A stretch of 64,000 nt of DNA from Hemibagrus wyckioides (GCF_019097595.1 NC_080734.1:20851892-20915891); one strand, 5' to 3'. Counted from the stretch's first letter, positions 22,560 to 38,689 are shown. Program-made: numbers and translations. The notes: generated by a model not told the origin, from the letters alone.

Positions 22560-24080
22560 GTCCATCACACACACACTGTTTCACTGTTTCTGTCCATCAC
22601 ACAAACACTGTTTCACTGTTTCTGTCCATCACACTCACACTGTTTCTGTCCATCACACACACACTGTTTCTGTCCATCACACACACACTGTTTCTGTCCA
22701 TCACACACACACTGTTTCTGTCCATCACACACGTACTGTTTCTGCCCATCACACACGTACTGTTTCTGTCCATCACACACATTCTGTTTCTGTCCATCAC
22801 ACACACACTGTTTCTGTCCATCACACACACACTGTTTCACTGTTTCTGTCCATCACACACACACTGTTTCAATGTTTCTGTCCATCACACTCACAATTTC
22901 TGTCCATCATATACACACTGTTTCTGTCCATCACACACACTGTTTCTGTCCATCACACACACTGTTTCAATGTTTCTATCCATCACACACACAGTTTCAA
23001 TGTTTCTGTCCATCACACACACTGTTTCTGTCCATCACACACACTGTTTCAATGTTTCTGTCCATCACACACATACTGTTTCTGTCCATCACACACACTG
23101 TTTCTGTCCATCAAACACACACTGTTTCACTGTTTCTGTCCATCACACACACACTGTTTCTGTCCATCATACACACACTGTTTCTGTCCATCACACACAC
23201 TGTTTCTGTCCATCACACACACTGTTTCAATGTTTCTGTCCATCACACACATACTGTTTCTGTCCATCACACACACTGTTTCTGTCCATCACACACACAC
23301 TGTTTCTGTCCATCACACACATACTGTTTCTGTCCATCACACACACACTGTTTCTGTCCATCACACACACACTGTTTCTGTCCATCACACTCACACTGTT
23401 TCTGTCCATCATACTCACACTGTTTCTGTCCATCACACTCACAGTTTCTGTCCATCATACACACACTGTTTCTGTCCATCACACACACTGTTTCAATGTT
23501 TCTGTCCATCACACACATACTGTTTCTGTCCATCACACACACTGTTTCTGTCCATCACACACACAGTTTCAATGTTTCTGCCCATCACACACACACTGTT
23601 TCACTGTTTGTGTCCATCACACACATACTGTTTCACTGTTTCTGTCCATCACACAAACACTGTTTCACTGTTTCTGTCCATCACACTCACACTGTTTCTG
23701 TCCATCACACACACACTGTTTCTGTCCATCACACACACACTGTTTCTGTCCATCACACACACACTGTTTCTGTCCATCACACACACACTGTTTCTGTCCA
23801 TCACACACGTACTGTTTCTGTCCATCACACACGTACTGTTTCTGTCCATCACACACATTCTGTTTCTGTCCATCACACACACACTGTTTCTGTCCATCAC
23901 ACACACACTGTTTCACTGTTTCTGTCCATCACACACACACTGTTTCAATGTTTCTGTCCATCACACTCACAGTTTCTGTCCATCATATACACACTGTTTC
24001 TGTCCATCACACACACTGTTTCTGTCCATCACACACACTGTTTCAATGTTTCTATCCATCACACACACAGTTTCAATGTT
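22560..24080. repeat. Duplication of about 1.05-1.08 kb
   Basis: The block around 22.6-23.0 kb, carrying CACAAACAC, two CACACGTACTG variants and CACACATTCTG, returns at 23.6-24.05 kb with an offset of 1052 to 1076 bp, one 24 bp unit having been added. The first copy has GCCCATCACACACGTAC where the second has GTCCATC. The material between the copies belongs to the module family described for 23.5-30 kb. Confidence 0.75.
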
Positions 24081-27000
24081 TCTGTCCATCACACACACAG
24101 TTTCAATGTTTCTGTCCATCACACACACAGTTTCAATGTTTCTGTCCATCACACACACACTGTTTCTGTCCATCATACACACACTGTTTCTGTCCATCAT
24201 AGACACACTGTTTCTGTCCATCACACACACAGTTTCAATGTTTCTGTCCATCACACACACACTGTTTCTGTCCATCACAGACACACTGTTTCTGTCCATC
24301 ACACACACACTGTTTCTGTCCATCACACTCACACTGTTTCTGTCCATCACAGACACACTGTTTCTGTCCATCACACACACACTGTTTCTGTCCATCACAC
24401 ACACACTGTTTCTGTCCATCACACACACACTGTTTCTGTCCATCACACTCACAGTTTCTGTCCATCATACACACACTGTTTCTGTCCATCACACACACTG
24501 TTTCTGTCCATCACACACACTGTTTCAATGTTTCTGTCCATCACACACATACTGTTTCTGTCCATCACACACACTGTTTCTGTCCATCACACACACAGTT
24601 TCAATGTTTCTGCCCATCACACACACACTGTTTCTGTCCATCACACACATACTGTTTCTGTCCATCACACATACTTTTTCTGTCCATCACACACACACTG
24701 TTTCTGTCCATCATACACACACTGTTTCTGTCCATCACACACACTGTTTCTGTCCATCACACACACTGTTTCAATGTTTCTGTCCATCACACACATACTG
24801 TTTCTGTCCATCACACACACTGTTTCTGTCCATCAAACACACACTGTTTCACTGTTTCTGTCCATCACACACACACTGTTTCTGTCCATCATACACACAC
24901 TGTTTCTGTCCATCACACAAACTGTTTCTGTCCATCACACACACTGTTTCAATGTTTCTGTCCATCACACACATACTGTTTCTGTCCATCACACACACTG
25001 TTTCTGTCCATCACACACACACTGTTTCACTGTTTCTGTCCATCACAAACACACTGTTTCTGTCCATCACACACATACTGTTTCTGTCCATCACACACAC
25101 ACTGTTTCTGTCCATCACACACACACTGTTTCTGTCCATCACACACACACTGTTTCTGTCCATCATACTCACACTGTTTCTGTCCATCACACTCACAGTT
25201 TCTGTCCATAATACACACACTGTTTCTGTCCATCACACACACTGTTTCAATGTTTCTGTCCATCACACACATACTGTTTCTGTCCATCACACACACTGTT
25301 TCTGTCCATCACACACACAGTTTCAATGTTTCTGCCCATCACACACACACTGTTTCTGTCCATCACACACATACTGTTTCTGTCCATCACACATACTTTT
25401 TCTGTCCATCACACACACACTGTTTCTGTCCATCATACACACACTGTTTCTGTCCATCACACACACTGTTTCTGTCCATCACACACACTGTTTCAATGTT
25501 TCTGTCCATCACACACATACTGTTTCTGTCCATCACACACACTGTTTCTGTCCATCACACACACACTGTTTCACTGTTTCTGTCCATCACACACACACTG
25601 TTTCTATCCATCATACACACACTGTTTCTGTCCATCACACACACTGTTTCTGTCCATCACACACACTGTTTCAATGTTTCTTTCCATCACACACATACTG
25701 TTTCTGTCCATCACACACACTGTTTCTGTCCATCACACACACACTGTTTCACTGTTTCTGTCCATCACAAACACACTGTTTCTGTCCATCACACACATAC
25801 TGTTTCTGTCCATCACACACATACTGTTTCTGTCCATCACACACACACTGTTTCTGTCCATCACACACACACAGTTTCAATGTTTCTGTCCATCACACAC
25901 ACACTGTTTCTGTCCATCACACACACACTGTTTCTGTCCATCACACTCACACTGTTTCTGTCCATCATACTCACACTGTTTCTGTCCATCACACTCACAG
26001 TTTCTGTCCATCATACACACACTGTTTCTGTCCATCACACACACTGTTTCTGTCCATCACACACACTGTTTCAATGTTTCTGTCCATCACACACATACTG
26101 TTTCTGTCCATCACACACACTGTTTCTGTCCATCACACACACAGTTTCAATGTTTCTGCCCATCACACACACACTGTTTCTGTCCATCACACACATACTG
26201 TTTCTGTCCATCACACATACTTTTTCTGTCCATCACACACACACTGTTTCTGTCCATCATACACACACTGTTTCTGTCCATCACACACACTGTTTCTGTC
26301 CATCACACACACTGTTTCAATGTTTCTGTCCATCACACACATACTGTTTCTGTCCATCACACACACTGTTTCTGTCCATCACACACACACTGTTTCACTG
26401 TTTCTGTCCATCACAAACACACTGTTTCTGTCCATCACACACATACTGTTTCTGTCCATCACACACACTGTTTCTGTCCATCACAAACACAGTTTCAATG
26501 TTTCTGTCCATCACACACACACTGTTTCTGTCCATCACACACATACTGTTTCTGTCCATCACACATACTTTTTCTGTCCATCACACACACACTGTTACTG
26601 TCCATCATACACACACTGTTTCTGTCCATCACACACACTGTTTCTGTCCATCACACACACACTGTTTCACTGTTTCTGTCCATCATACACACACTGTTTC
26701 TGTCCATCACACATACTGTTTCTGTCCATCACACACACACTGTTTCACTGTTTCAGTCCATCACACACACACTGTTTCACTGTTTCTGTCCATCACACAC
26801 ACACTGTTTCTGTCCATCACACACACACTGTTTCTGTCCATCACACATACTGTTTCTGTCCATCACACATACTGTTTCTGTCCATCACACACACACTGTT
26901 TCACTGTTTCTGTCCATCATACACACACTGTTTCTGTCCATCACACACACACTGTTTCACTGTTTCTGTCCATCACACACACACTGTTTCTGTCCATCAC

Positions 27001-30000
27001 ACACACAATGTTTCTGTCCATCAAACACACACTGTTTCTGTCCATCACACACATACTGTTTCTGTCCATCACACACACACTGTTTCTGTCCATCACACAC
27101 ACAATGTTTCTGTCCATCAAACACACACTGTTTCTGTCCATCACACACACACTGTTTCTGTCCATCATAGACACACTGTTTCTTTCCATCACACACTGTT
27201 TCTGTCCATCACACACGCACTGTATCTATCCATCACACACACACTGTTTCTGTCCATCACTCACACACTGTTTCTGTCCATCACACATACATTTTCTTTC
27301 CATCACACACACACTGTTTCTGTCCATCATACTCACACTGTTTCTCTGTTTCTGTCCATCAAACTCACACTGTTTCTGTCCATCACACACACACTGTTTC
27401 ACTGTTTCTGTCCATCACACACACACTGTTTCTGTCCATCACACACACACTGTTTCTGTCCATCACACAGACTGTTTCTGTCCATCATACACAGACTGTT
27501 TCTGTCCATCATACACACACTGTTTCTGTCCATCATACTCACACTGTTTCTGTCCATCACACACACTGTTTCTGTCCATCACACACACAGTTTCAATGTT
27601 TCTGTCCATCACACACACACTGTTTCTGTCCATCACACATACTGCTTCTGTCCATCACACACACACTGTTTCACTGTTTCTGTCCTTCACACACACTGTT
27701 TCTGTCCATCATACACACACTGTTTCTGTCCATCACACACAGTTTCTGTCCATCACACACACTGTTTCAATGTTTCTGTCCATCACACACACTGTTTCAC
27801 TGTTTCTGTCCATCAAACACACACTGTTACTGTCCATCACACTCACATTGTTTCTGTCTATCACACACACACTGTTTGTGTCCATCAAACACACACTGTT
27901 TCTGTCCATCACACTCACATTGTTTCTGTCCATCACACACACACTGTTTCTGTCCATCACACTCACACTGTTTCTGTCCATCACACACACACTGTTTCTG
28001 TCCATCACGCTCACACTGTTCCACTGTTTCTGTCCATCACACTCACACTGTTCCACTGTTTCTGTCCATCACACATATTCTGTTTCTGTCCATCACACAC
28101 ACACTGTTTCTATCCATCACACACACACTGTTTCTGTCCATCACTCACACACTGTTTCTGTCCATCACATTCACACTGTTTCTGTCCATCATACACACAC
28201 TGTTTCTGTCCATCACACACACTGTTTCTGTCCATCACACACACTGTTTCTGTCCATCACACACACTGTTTCTGTCCATCATACACACACTGTTTCTGTC
28301 CATCACACACACTGTTTCTGTCCATCATACACACACTGTTTCTGTCCATCACACATACTGTTTCTGTCCATCACACACACACTGTTTCTGTCCATCACAC
28401 ACACACACTGTTTCTGTCCATCACACTCACACTGTTTCTGTCCATCACACACACACACTGTTTCTGTCCATCACACTCACACTGTTTCTGTCCATCACAC
28501 TAACACTGTTTCTGTCCATCACACTCACACTGTTTCTGTCCATCACACATACTGTTTCTGTCCATCATACTCACACTGTTTCACTGTTTCTGTCCATCAT
28601 ACACACACTGTTTCTGTCCATCACACACACTGTTTCTGTCCATCACACATACTGTTTCTGTCCATCACACATACTGTTTCTGTCCATCATACACACACTG
28701 TTTCTGTCCATCACACTCACACTGTTTCTGTCCATCACACACACTGTTTCTGTCCATCACACACACTGTTTCTGTCCATCATAGACACACTGTTTCTGTC
28801 CATCACACACTGTTTCTGTCCATCACACACACAGTTTCAATGTTTCTGTCCATCACACACACACTGTTTCTGTCCATCACACACACTGTTTCTGTCCATC
28901 ACACACACACTGTTTCTGTCCATCATACTCACACTGTTTCTGTCCATCACACACACTGTTTCTGTCCATCACACACACACTGTTTCTGTCCATTATACAC
29001 ACACTGTTTCTGTCCATCACACACACACTGTTTCACTGTTTCTGTCCATCACAAACACACTGTTTCTGTCCATCACACACATACTGTTTCTGTCCATCAC
29101 ACACATACTGTTTCTGTCCATCACACACACACTGTTTCTGTCCATCACACACACACAGTTTCAATGTTTCTGTCCATCACACACACACTGTTTCTGTCCA
29201 TCACACACACACTGTTTCTGTCCATCACACACACTGTTTCTGTCCATCACACACACTGTTTCAATGTTTCTGTCCATCACACACATACTGTTTCTGTCCA
29301 TCACACACACTGTTTCTGTCCATCACACACACAGTTTCAATGTTTCTGCCCATCACACACACACTGTTTCTGTCCATCACACACATACTGTTTCTGTCCA
29401 TCACACATACTTTTTCTGTCCATCACACACACACTGATTCTGTCCATCATACACACACTGTTTCTGTCCATCACACACACTGTTTCTGTCCATCACACAC
29501 ACTGTTTCAATGTTTCTGTCCATCACACACATACTGTTTCTGTCCATCACACACACTGTTTCTGTCCATCACACACACACTGTTTCACTGTTTCTGTCCA
29601 TCACACACACACTGTTTCTGTCCATCATACACACACTGTTTCTGTCCATCACACACACTGTTTCTGTCCATCACACACACTGTTTCAATGTTTCTGTCCA
29701 TCACACACATACTGTTTCTGTCCATCACACACACTGTTTCTGTCCATCACACACACACTGTTTCACTGTTTCTGTCCATCACAAACACACTGTTTCTGTC
29801 CATCACACACATACTGTTTCTGTCCATCACACACACTGTTTCAATGTTTCTGTCCATCACACACACACTGTTTCTGTCCATCACACACATACTGTTTCTG
29901 TCCATCACACATACTTTTTCTGTCCATCACACACACACTGTTACTGTCCATTATACACACACTGTTTCTGTCCATCACACACACTGTTTCTGTCCATCAC
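23500..30000. repeat. Family of 0.7-1.0 kb modules marked by TTTCTGCCCATC
   Basis: The rare TGCCCATC variant preceded by AGTTTCAATGTTTC occurs with its CCC at 23581, 24613, 25335, 26159 and 29349. Around each copy the order of flanking variants is similar. The stretches starting at 25326 and 29340 agree over about 500 bp (offset 4014) with only scattered single changes. Spacings of 722, 824 and 1032 bp show that the modules gain and lose whole units. Confidence 0.75.
27100..28200. repeat. Composite module, copy 2
   Basis: Matches the copy at 15.42-16.92 kb in order of markers: CATAGACAC, CACGCACTGTATC, TTTCTCTG (27341), TCCTTCAC (27683), the GTTACTGTCC and TCTATCAC pair, TGTTCCAC at 28018 and 28049. 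From about 15981/27623 to 16455/28097 the offset is a constant 11642 bp, and I saw one substitution (TGTATCTG versus TGTTTCTG). Confidence 0.8.
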
Positions 30001-30299
30001 ACACACACTGTTTCACTGTTTCTGTCCATCACACACACACTGTTTCACTGTTTCTGTCCATCACACACACACTGTTTCTGTCCATCACACACACACTGTT
30101 TCTGTCCATCACACAGACTGTTTCTGTCCATCATACACACACTGATTCTGTCCATCACACACACACTGTTTCTGTCCATCATACTCACACTGTTTCTGTC
30201 CATCACACACACTGTTTCTGTCCATCACACACACAGTTTCAATGTTTCTGTCCATCACACACACACTGCTTCTGTCCATCACACACACACTGTTTCACT

Positions 30300-30720
30300 G
30301 TTTCTGTCCTTCACACACACTGTTTCTGTCCATCATACACACACTGTTTCTGTCCATCACACACAGTTTCTGTCCATCACACACACTGTTTCAATGTTTC
30401 TGTCCATCACACACACTGTTTCACTGTTTCTGTCCATCAAACACACACTGTTACTGTCCATCACACTCACATTGTTTCTGTCTATCACACACACACTGTT
30501 TGTGTCCATCAAACACACACTGTTTGTGTCCATCACACACACACTGTTTCTATCCATCACACACACACTGTTTCTGTCCATCACGCTCACACTGTTTCTG
30601 TCCATCACACTCACATTGTTTCTGTCCATCACACACACACTGTTTCTGTCCATCACTCACACACTGTTTCTATCCATCACACACACACTGTTTCTGTCCA
30701 TCACATTCACACTGTTTCTG
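30300..30720. repeat. Partial composite module
   Basis: Begins with TCCTTCAC at 30307, then CACACAGTTTCTG, GTTACTGTCC, TCTATCAC and TGTTTGTGTCCATCAAAC in the usual order. It departs before the TGTTCCAC doublet, which is absent here, and continues with TCTATCC and CACGCTCAC variants. Confidence 0.7.
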
Positions 30721-31614
30721 TCCATCATACACACACTGTTTCTGTCCATCACACACACTGTTTCTGTCCATCACACACACTGTTTCTGTCCATCACACAC
30801 ACTGTTTCTGTCCATCATACACACACTGTTTCTGTCCATCACACACACTGTTTCTGTCCATCATACACACACTGTTTCTGTCCATCACACACACTGTTTC
30901 TGTCCATCACACACACTGTTTCTGTCCATCACACACATACTGTTTCTGTCCATCACACACATACTGTTTCTGTCCATCACACACACACTGTTCCTGTCCA
31001 TCACACACACACACTGTTTCTGTCCATCACACTCACACTGTTTCTGTCCATCACACACACACACTGTTTCTGTCCATCACACTCACACTGTTTCTGTCCA
31101 TCATACACACACTGTTTCTGTCCATCACACTCACACTGTTTCTGTCCATCACACATACTGTTTCTGTCCATCATACTCACACTGTTTCACTGTTTCTGTC
31201 CATCATACACACATACTGTTTCTGTCCATCACACATACTGTTTCTGTCCATCACACACACACTGTTTCTGTCCATCACACATACTGTTTCTGTCCATCAC
31301 ACATACTGTTTCTGTCCATCATACACACACTGTTTCTGTCCATCACACACACTGTTTCTGTCCATCACACTCACACTGTTTCTGTCCATCACACATACTG
31401 TTTCTGTCCATCACACACACACTGTTTCTGTCCATCACACACACTGTTTCTGTCCATCATAGACACACTGTTTCTGTCCATCACACACTGTTTCTGTCCA
31501 TCACACACACAGTTTCAATGTTTCTGTCCATCACACACACACTGTTTCTGTCCATCACACACACTGTTTCTGTCCATCACACACACTGTTTCTGTCCATC
31601 ACACACACACTGTT

Positions 31615-33255
31615 TCTATCCATCACACATATTCTGTTTCTGTCCATCACACACACACACTGTTTCTGTCCATCACACATATTCTGTTTCTGTCCATCAC
31701 ACATACTGTTTCTGTCCATCACACTCACACTGTTTCTGTCCATCACACACATACTGTTTCTGTCCATCACACACATAGTGTTTCTGTCCATCACACACAT
31801 ACTGTTTCTGTCCATCACACACACACTGTTTCTGTCCATCACACACACTGTTTCTGTCCATCACACACATACTGTTTCTGTCCATCACACACATACTGTT
31901 TCTGTCCATCACACACACACTGTATCTGTCCATCACACACACACTGTTTCTGTCCATCACACATATTCTGGTTCTGTCCATCACACACACACTGTTTCTG
32001 TCCATCACACATATTCTGCTTCTGTCCATCACACTCACGCTGTTTCTGTCCATCACACATATTCTGTTTCTGTCCATCACACACACACTGTTTCTGTCCA
32101 TCACACACACACTGTTTCTGTCCATCACACACACTGTTCTGTCCATCACACACATACTGTTTCTGTCCATCACACACATACTGTTTCTGTCCATCACACA
32201 CACACTGTATCTGTCCATCACACACACACTGTTTCTGTCCATCACACATATTCTGGTTCTGTCCATCACACACACACTGTTTCTGTCCATCACACATATT
32301 CTGCTTCTGTCCATCACACTCACGCTGTTTCTGTCCATCACACATATTCTGTTTCTGTCCATCACACACACACTGTTTCTGTCCATCACACACACACTGT
32401 TTCTGTCCATCACACATATTCTGGTTCTGTCCATCACACACACACTGTTTCTGTCCATCACACATATTCTGCTTCTGTCCATCACACTCACACTGTTTCT
32501 GTCCATCACACATATTCTGTTTCTGTCCATCACACATATTCTGTTTGTCCATCACACATATTCTGCTTCTGTCCATCACACATATTCTGTTTCTGTCCAT
32601 CACACATATTCTGCTTCTGTCCATCACACACACACTGTTTCTGTCCATCACACACACACTGTTTCTGTCCATCACACATATTCTGTTTCTGTCCATCACA
32701 CACACACTGTTTCTGTCCATCACACATATTCTGCTTCTGTCCATCACACATATTCTGTTTCTGTCCATCACACATATTCTGCTTCTGTCCATCACACTCA
32801 CACTGTTTCTGTCCATCATACACATACTGTTTCTGTCCATCACACACACACTGTTTCTGTCCATCACACTCACACTGTTTCTGTCCATCATACACACACT
32901 GTTTCTGTCCATCACACACACACTGTTTCTGTCCATCACACATATTCTGTTTCTGTCCATCACACACACACTGTTTCTGTCCATCACACATATTCTGCTT
33001 CTGTCCATCACACTCACACTGTTTCTGTCCATCACACATATTCTGTTTCTGTCCATCACACACACACTCTTTCTGTCCATCACACATATTCTGCTTCTGT
33101 CCATCACACTCACACTGTTTCTGTCCATCACACATATTCTGTTTCTGTCCATCACACAAATTCTGTTTGTCCATCACACATATTCTGCTTCTGTCCATCA
33201 CACATATTCTGTTTCTGTCCATCACACATATTCTGCTTCTGTCCATCACACTCAC
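31615..33255. repeat. Block rich in the TATTCTG variant
   Basis: Many units replace ACACACAC by ACATATTC, keeping the unit at 24 bp, often next to TGCTTCTG or TGGTTCTG. Some units lose bases (TGTTTGTCC near 32545 and 33167). One unit near 32134 has lost a single T (TGTTCTG), which shifts the frame of everything downstream. The variant is rare elsewhere except near 21.3, 36.8, 40.3 and 44.9 kb. Confidence 0.85.
31836..32405. repeat. 285 bp tandem duplication
   Basis: Two copies, about 31836-32120 and 32121-32405. Matching markers are 285 bp apart: TGTATCTG at 31921 and 32204, TATTCTGG with TGG at 31969 and 32254, and CACGCTG at 32036 and 32321. The odd period is explained by the one-base deletion in TGTTCTG plus 22 bp units. 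Confidence 0.75.
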
Positions 33256-33899
33256 ACTGTTTCTGTCGATCACACACATACTGTTTCTGTCCATCACACA
33301 CACACTGTTTCTGTCCATCACACATACTGTTTCTGTCCATCACACATACTGTTTCTGTCCATCACACACATACTGTTTCTGTCCATCACACACATACTGT
33401 TTCTGTCCATCACACACATACTGTTTCTGTCCATCACACACACACTGTTTCTGTCCATCACACACACACTGTTTCTGTCCATCACACACACTGTTTCTGT
33501 CCATCACACACACACTGTTTCTGTCCATCACACACATACTGTTTCTGTCCATCACACACACACTGTTTCTGTCCATCACACATACTGTTTCTGTCCATCA
33601 CACACACTGTTTCTGTCCATGACACACATACTGTTTCTGTCCATCACACACATACTGTTTCTGTCCATCACACACACACTGTTTCTGTCCATCACACACA
33701 CACTGTTTCTGTCCATCACACACACTGTTTCTGTCCATCACACACACACTGTTTCTGTCCATCACACACACACTGTTTCTGTCCATCACACATACTGCTT
33801 CTGTCCATCACACACACACTGTTTCTGTCCATCACACACACACTGTTTCTGTCCATCACACACATACTGTTTCTGTCCATTACACACACACTGTTTCTG

Positions 33900-36530
33900 T
33901 CCATCACACACAAACTGTTTCTGTCAATCACACACATGCTGTTTCTGTCCATCACACACACACTGTTTCACTGTTTCTGTCCATCACACACAAACTGTTT
34001 CTGTCAATCACACACATGCTGTTTCTGTCCATCACACACACACTGTTTCACTGTTTCTGTCCATCACACACACACTGTTTCTGTCCATCACACACATACT
34101 GTTTCTCTCCATCACACACACACTGTTTCTGTCCATCACACACACAGTTTCAATGTTTCTGTCCATCACACACACACTGTTTCTGTCCATCACACACACA
34201 CTGTTTCACTGTTTCTGTCCAACACACACATACTGTTTCTGTCCATCACACAGACTGTTTCTGTCCATCATACACACACTGTTTCTGTCCATCACACACA
34301 CACTGTTTCTGTCCATCATACTCACACTGTTTCTGTCCATCACACACACTGTTTCTGTCCATCACACACACACTGTTTCTGTCGATCACACACACACTGT
34401 TTCTGTCCATCACACATACTGCTTCTGTCCATCACACACACACTGTTTCACTGTTTCTGTCCTTCACACACACTGTTTCTGTCCATCATACACACACTGT
34501 TTCTGTCCATCACACACAGTTTCTGTCCATCACACACACTGTTTCAATGTTTCTGTCCATCACACACACTGTTTCACTGTTTCTGTCCATCAAACACACA
34601 CTGTTACTGTCCATCACACTCACATTGTTTCTGTCTATCACACACACACTGTTTGTGTCCATCAAACACACACTGTTCCACTGTTTCTGTCCATCACACT
34701 CACACTGTTCCACTGTTTCTGTCCATCACACATATTCTGTTTCTGTCCATCACACATATTCAGTTTCTGTCCATCACACACACACGTTTTCTGTCCATCA
34801 CACACACACTGTTTCTGTCCCTCACACACACACTGTTTCTGTCCCTCACACACATACTGTTTCTGTCCATCACACACACACTGTTTCTATCCATCACACA
34901 CACACTGTTTCTGTCCATCACACACACACTGTTTCTATCCATCACACACACACTGTTTCTGTCCATCACTCACACACTGTTTCTATCCATCACACACACA
35001 CTGTTTCTGTCCATCACACACACACTGTTTCTATCCATCACTCACACACTGTTTCTGTCCATCACATTCACACTGTTTCTGTCCATCACACACACACACT
35101 GTTTCTGTCCATCACACTCACACTGTTTCTGTCCATCACACACACACACTGTTTCTGTCCATCACACTCACACTGTTTCTGTCCATCACACTCACACTGT
35201 TTCTGTCCATCACACACACACTGTTTCTGTCCATCACACACACACTGTTTCACTGTTTCTGTCCATCACACACATACTGTTTCTGTCCATCACACAGACT
35301 GTTTCTGTCCATCATACACACACTGTTTCTGTCCATCACACACACACTGTTTCTGTCCATCATACTCACACTGTTTCTGTCCATCACACACACTGTTTCT
35401 GTCCATCACACACACAGTTTCAATGTTTCTGTCCATCACACACACACTGTTTCTGTCCATCACACACACACTGTTTCTGTCGATCACACACACACTGTTT
35501 CTGTCCATCACACATACTGCTTCTGTCCATCACACACACACTGTTTCACTGTTTCTGTCCTTCACACACACTGTTTCTGTCCATCATACACACACTGTTT
35601 CTGTCCATCACACACAGTTTCTGTCCATCACACACACTGTTTCAATGTTTCTGTCCATCACACACACTGTTTCACTGTTTCTGTCCATCAAACACACACT
35701 GTTACTGTCCATCACACTCACACTGTTTCTGTCCATCACTCACACACTGTTTCTATCCATCACACACACACTGTTTCTGTCCATCACACACACACTGTTT
35801 CTATCCATCACTCACACACTGTTTCTGTCCATCACATTCACACTGTTTCTGTCCATCACACACACACACTGTTTCTGTCCATCACACTCACACTGTTTCT
35901 GTCCATCACACACACACACTGTTTCTGTCCATCACACTCACACTGTTTCTGTCCATCACACTCACACTGTTTCTGTCCATCACACACATAATGTTTCTGT
36001 CCATCACACACACATACTGGTTCTGTCCATCACACACACACTGTTTCTATCCATCACACACACACTGTTTCTGTCCATCACACTCACACTGTTTCTGTCC
36101 ATCACACACATAATGTTTCTGTCCATCACACACACATACTGTTTCTGTCCATCACACACACACTGTTTCTATCCATCACACACACACTGTTTCTGTCCAT
36201 CACACACACACTGTTTCTATCCATCACACACACACTGTTTCTGTCCATCACTCACACACTGTTTCTATCCATCACACACACACTGTTTCTGTCCATCACA
36301 CACACACTGTTTCTATCCATCACTCACACACTGTTTCTGTCCATCACATTCACACTGTTTCTGTCCATCACACACACACACACTGTTTCTGTCCATCACA
36401 CTCACACTGTTTCTGTCCATCACACACACACACTGTTTCTGTCCATCACACTCACACTGTTTCTGTCCATCACACTCACACTGTTTCTGTCCATCACACA
36501 CATAATGTTTCTGTCCATCACACACACATA
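33900..36530. repeat. Mosaic segment: TCAATC/ATGCTG start, then two composite-module pieces
   Basis: Starts with an 80 bp step (AAACTGTTTCTGTCAATC then CACATGCTG) present twice. Module pieces follow, with TCCTTCAC at 34460 and 35558 and TGTTCCAC at 34674 and 34706. The piece from about 34190 to 35200 matches 38844-39854 at a constant 4654 bp offset. The tail has paired 26 bp units and CATAATG variants. Confidence 0.75.
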
Positions 36531-36729
36531 ATGTTTCTGTCCATCACACACATACTGTTTCTGTCCATCACACACACACTGTTTCTGTCCATCACACACA
36601 CTGTTTCTGTCCATCACACACACACTGTTTCTGTCCATCACACACACACTGTTTCTGTCCATCACACACACACTGTTTCACTGTTTCTGTCCATCACACA
36701 CACTGTTTCTGTCCATCACACTCACACTG

Positions 36730-37510
36730 TTTCACTGTTTCTGTCCATCACACATATTCTGCATCTGTCCATCACACTCACACTGTTTCTGTCCATCACA
36801 CATATTCTGTTTCTGTCCATCACACATATTCTGTTTGTCCATCACACATATTCTGTTTCTATCCATCACACATATTCTGCTTCTGTCCATCACACTCACA
36901 CTGTTTCTGTCCATCACACACATACTGTTTCTGTCCATCACACACAAACTGTTTCTGTCCATCACACACACACTGTTTCTGTCCATCACACACACACTGT
37001 TTCTGTCCATCACACACATACTGTTTCTGTCCATCACACTCACACTGTTTCTGTCCATCACACACATACTGTTTCTGTCCATCACACACATACTGTTTCT
37101 GTCAATCACACACACACTGTTTCTGTCAATCACACACACACTGTTTCTGTCAATCACACACACACTGTTTCTGTCCATCACACTCACACTGTTTCTGTCC
37201 ATCACACACATACTGTTTCTGTCCATCACACACACACTGTTTCTGTGCATCACACACATACTGTTTCACTGTTTCTGTCAATCACACACACACTGTTTCT
37301 GTCCATCACACACATACTGTTTCTGTCCATCACACACACACTGTTTCTGTCCATCACACTCACACTGTTTCTGTCCATCACACTCACACTGTTTCTGTCC
37401 ATCACACACACACTGTTTCTGTCCATCACACACATACTGTTTCTGTCCATCATACACACACTGTTTCTGTCCATCATACACACACTGTTTCTGTCCATCA
37501 CACACACACT
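36730..37510. repeat. Repeated variant series (copy at 40.26 kb)
   Basis: The series TATTCTGC, CTCAC, TATTCTG, TGTTTGTCC, TCTATCC, TATTCTGC, CTCAC, ATAC, AAAC, then CTGTCAATC and TGTGCATC runs here and again from 40260. TGTTTGTCC is at 36832 and 40344, a 3512 bp offset. An older relative without TGTTTGTCC lies at 21.3 kb. Confidence 0.75.
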
Positions 37511-38689
37511 GTTTCAATGTTTCTGTCCATCACACACACACTGTTTCACTGTTTGTGTCCATCACACACACACTGTTTCACTGTTTCTGTCCATCACACA
37601 CACACTGTTTCACTGTTTCTGTCCATCACACTCACACTGTTTCTGTCCATCACACACACACTGTTTCTGTCCATCACACACACACTGTTTCTGTCCATCA
37701 CACACACACTGTTTCTGTCCATCACACACACACTGTTTCTGTCCATCACACACACACTGTTTCTGTCCATCACACACATACTGTTTCTGTCCATCATACA
37801 CACACTGTTTCTGTCCATCACACACACACTGTTTCTGTCCATCACACACACACTGTTTCTGTCCATCACACACACACTGTTTCTGTCCATCACACACACA
37901 CTGTTTCTGTCCATCACACACACACTGTTTCTGTCCATCTTACACACACTGTTTCTGTCCATCACACACACACTGTTTCAATGTTTCTGTCCATCACACA
38001 CACACTGTTTCTGTCCATCACACACACACTGTTTCTGTCCATCACACACATACTGTTTCTGTCCATCATACACACACTGTTTCTGTCCATCACACACACA
38101 CTGTTTCAATGTTTCTGTCCATCACACACACACTGTTTCACTGTTTCTGTCCATCACACTCACACTGTTTCTGTCCATCACACACGTACTGTTTCTGTCC
38201 ATCACACACGTACTGTTTCTGTCCATCACACACACACTGTTTCTGTCCATCACACACATACTGTTTCTGTCCATCACACACACACAATTTCTGTCCATCA
38301 CACACACACTGTTTCTGTCCATCACACACACTGTTTCTGTCCATCACACACACTGTTTCAATGTTTCTGTCCATCACACTCACACTGTTTCTGTCCATCA
38401 CACACGTACTGTTTCTGTCCATCACACACACTGTTTCTGTCCATCACACACACACTGTTTCTGTCCATCACACACACACTGTTTCTGTCCATCACGCACA
38501 TACTGTTTCTGTCCATCACACACACACAATTTCTGTCCATCACACACACACTGTTTCTGTCCATCACACACACTGTTTCTGTCCATCACACACACAGTTT
38601 CAATGTTTCTGTCCATCACACACATACTGTTTCTGTCCATCACACACACTGTTTCTGTCCATCACACACACAGTTTCAATGTTTCTGTC

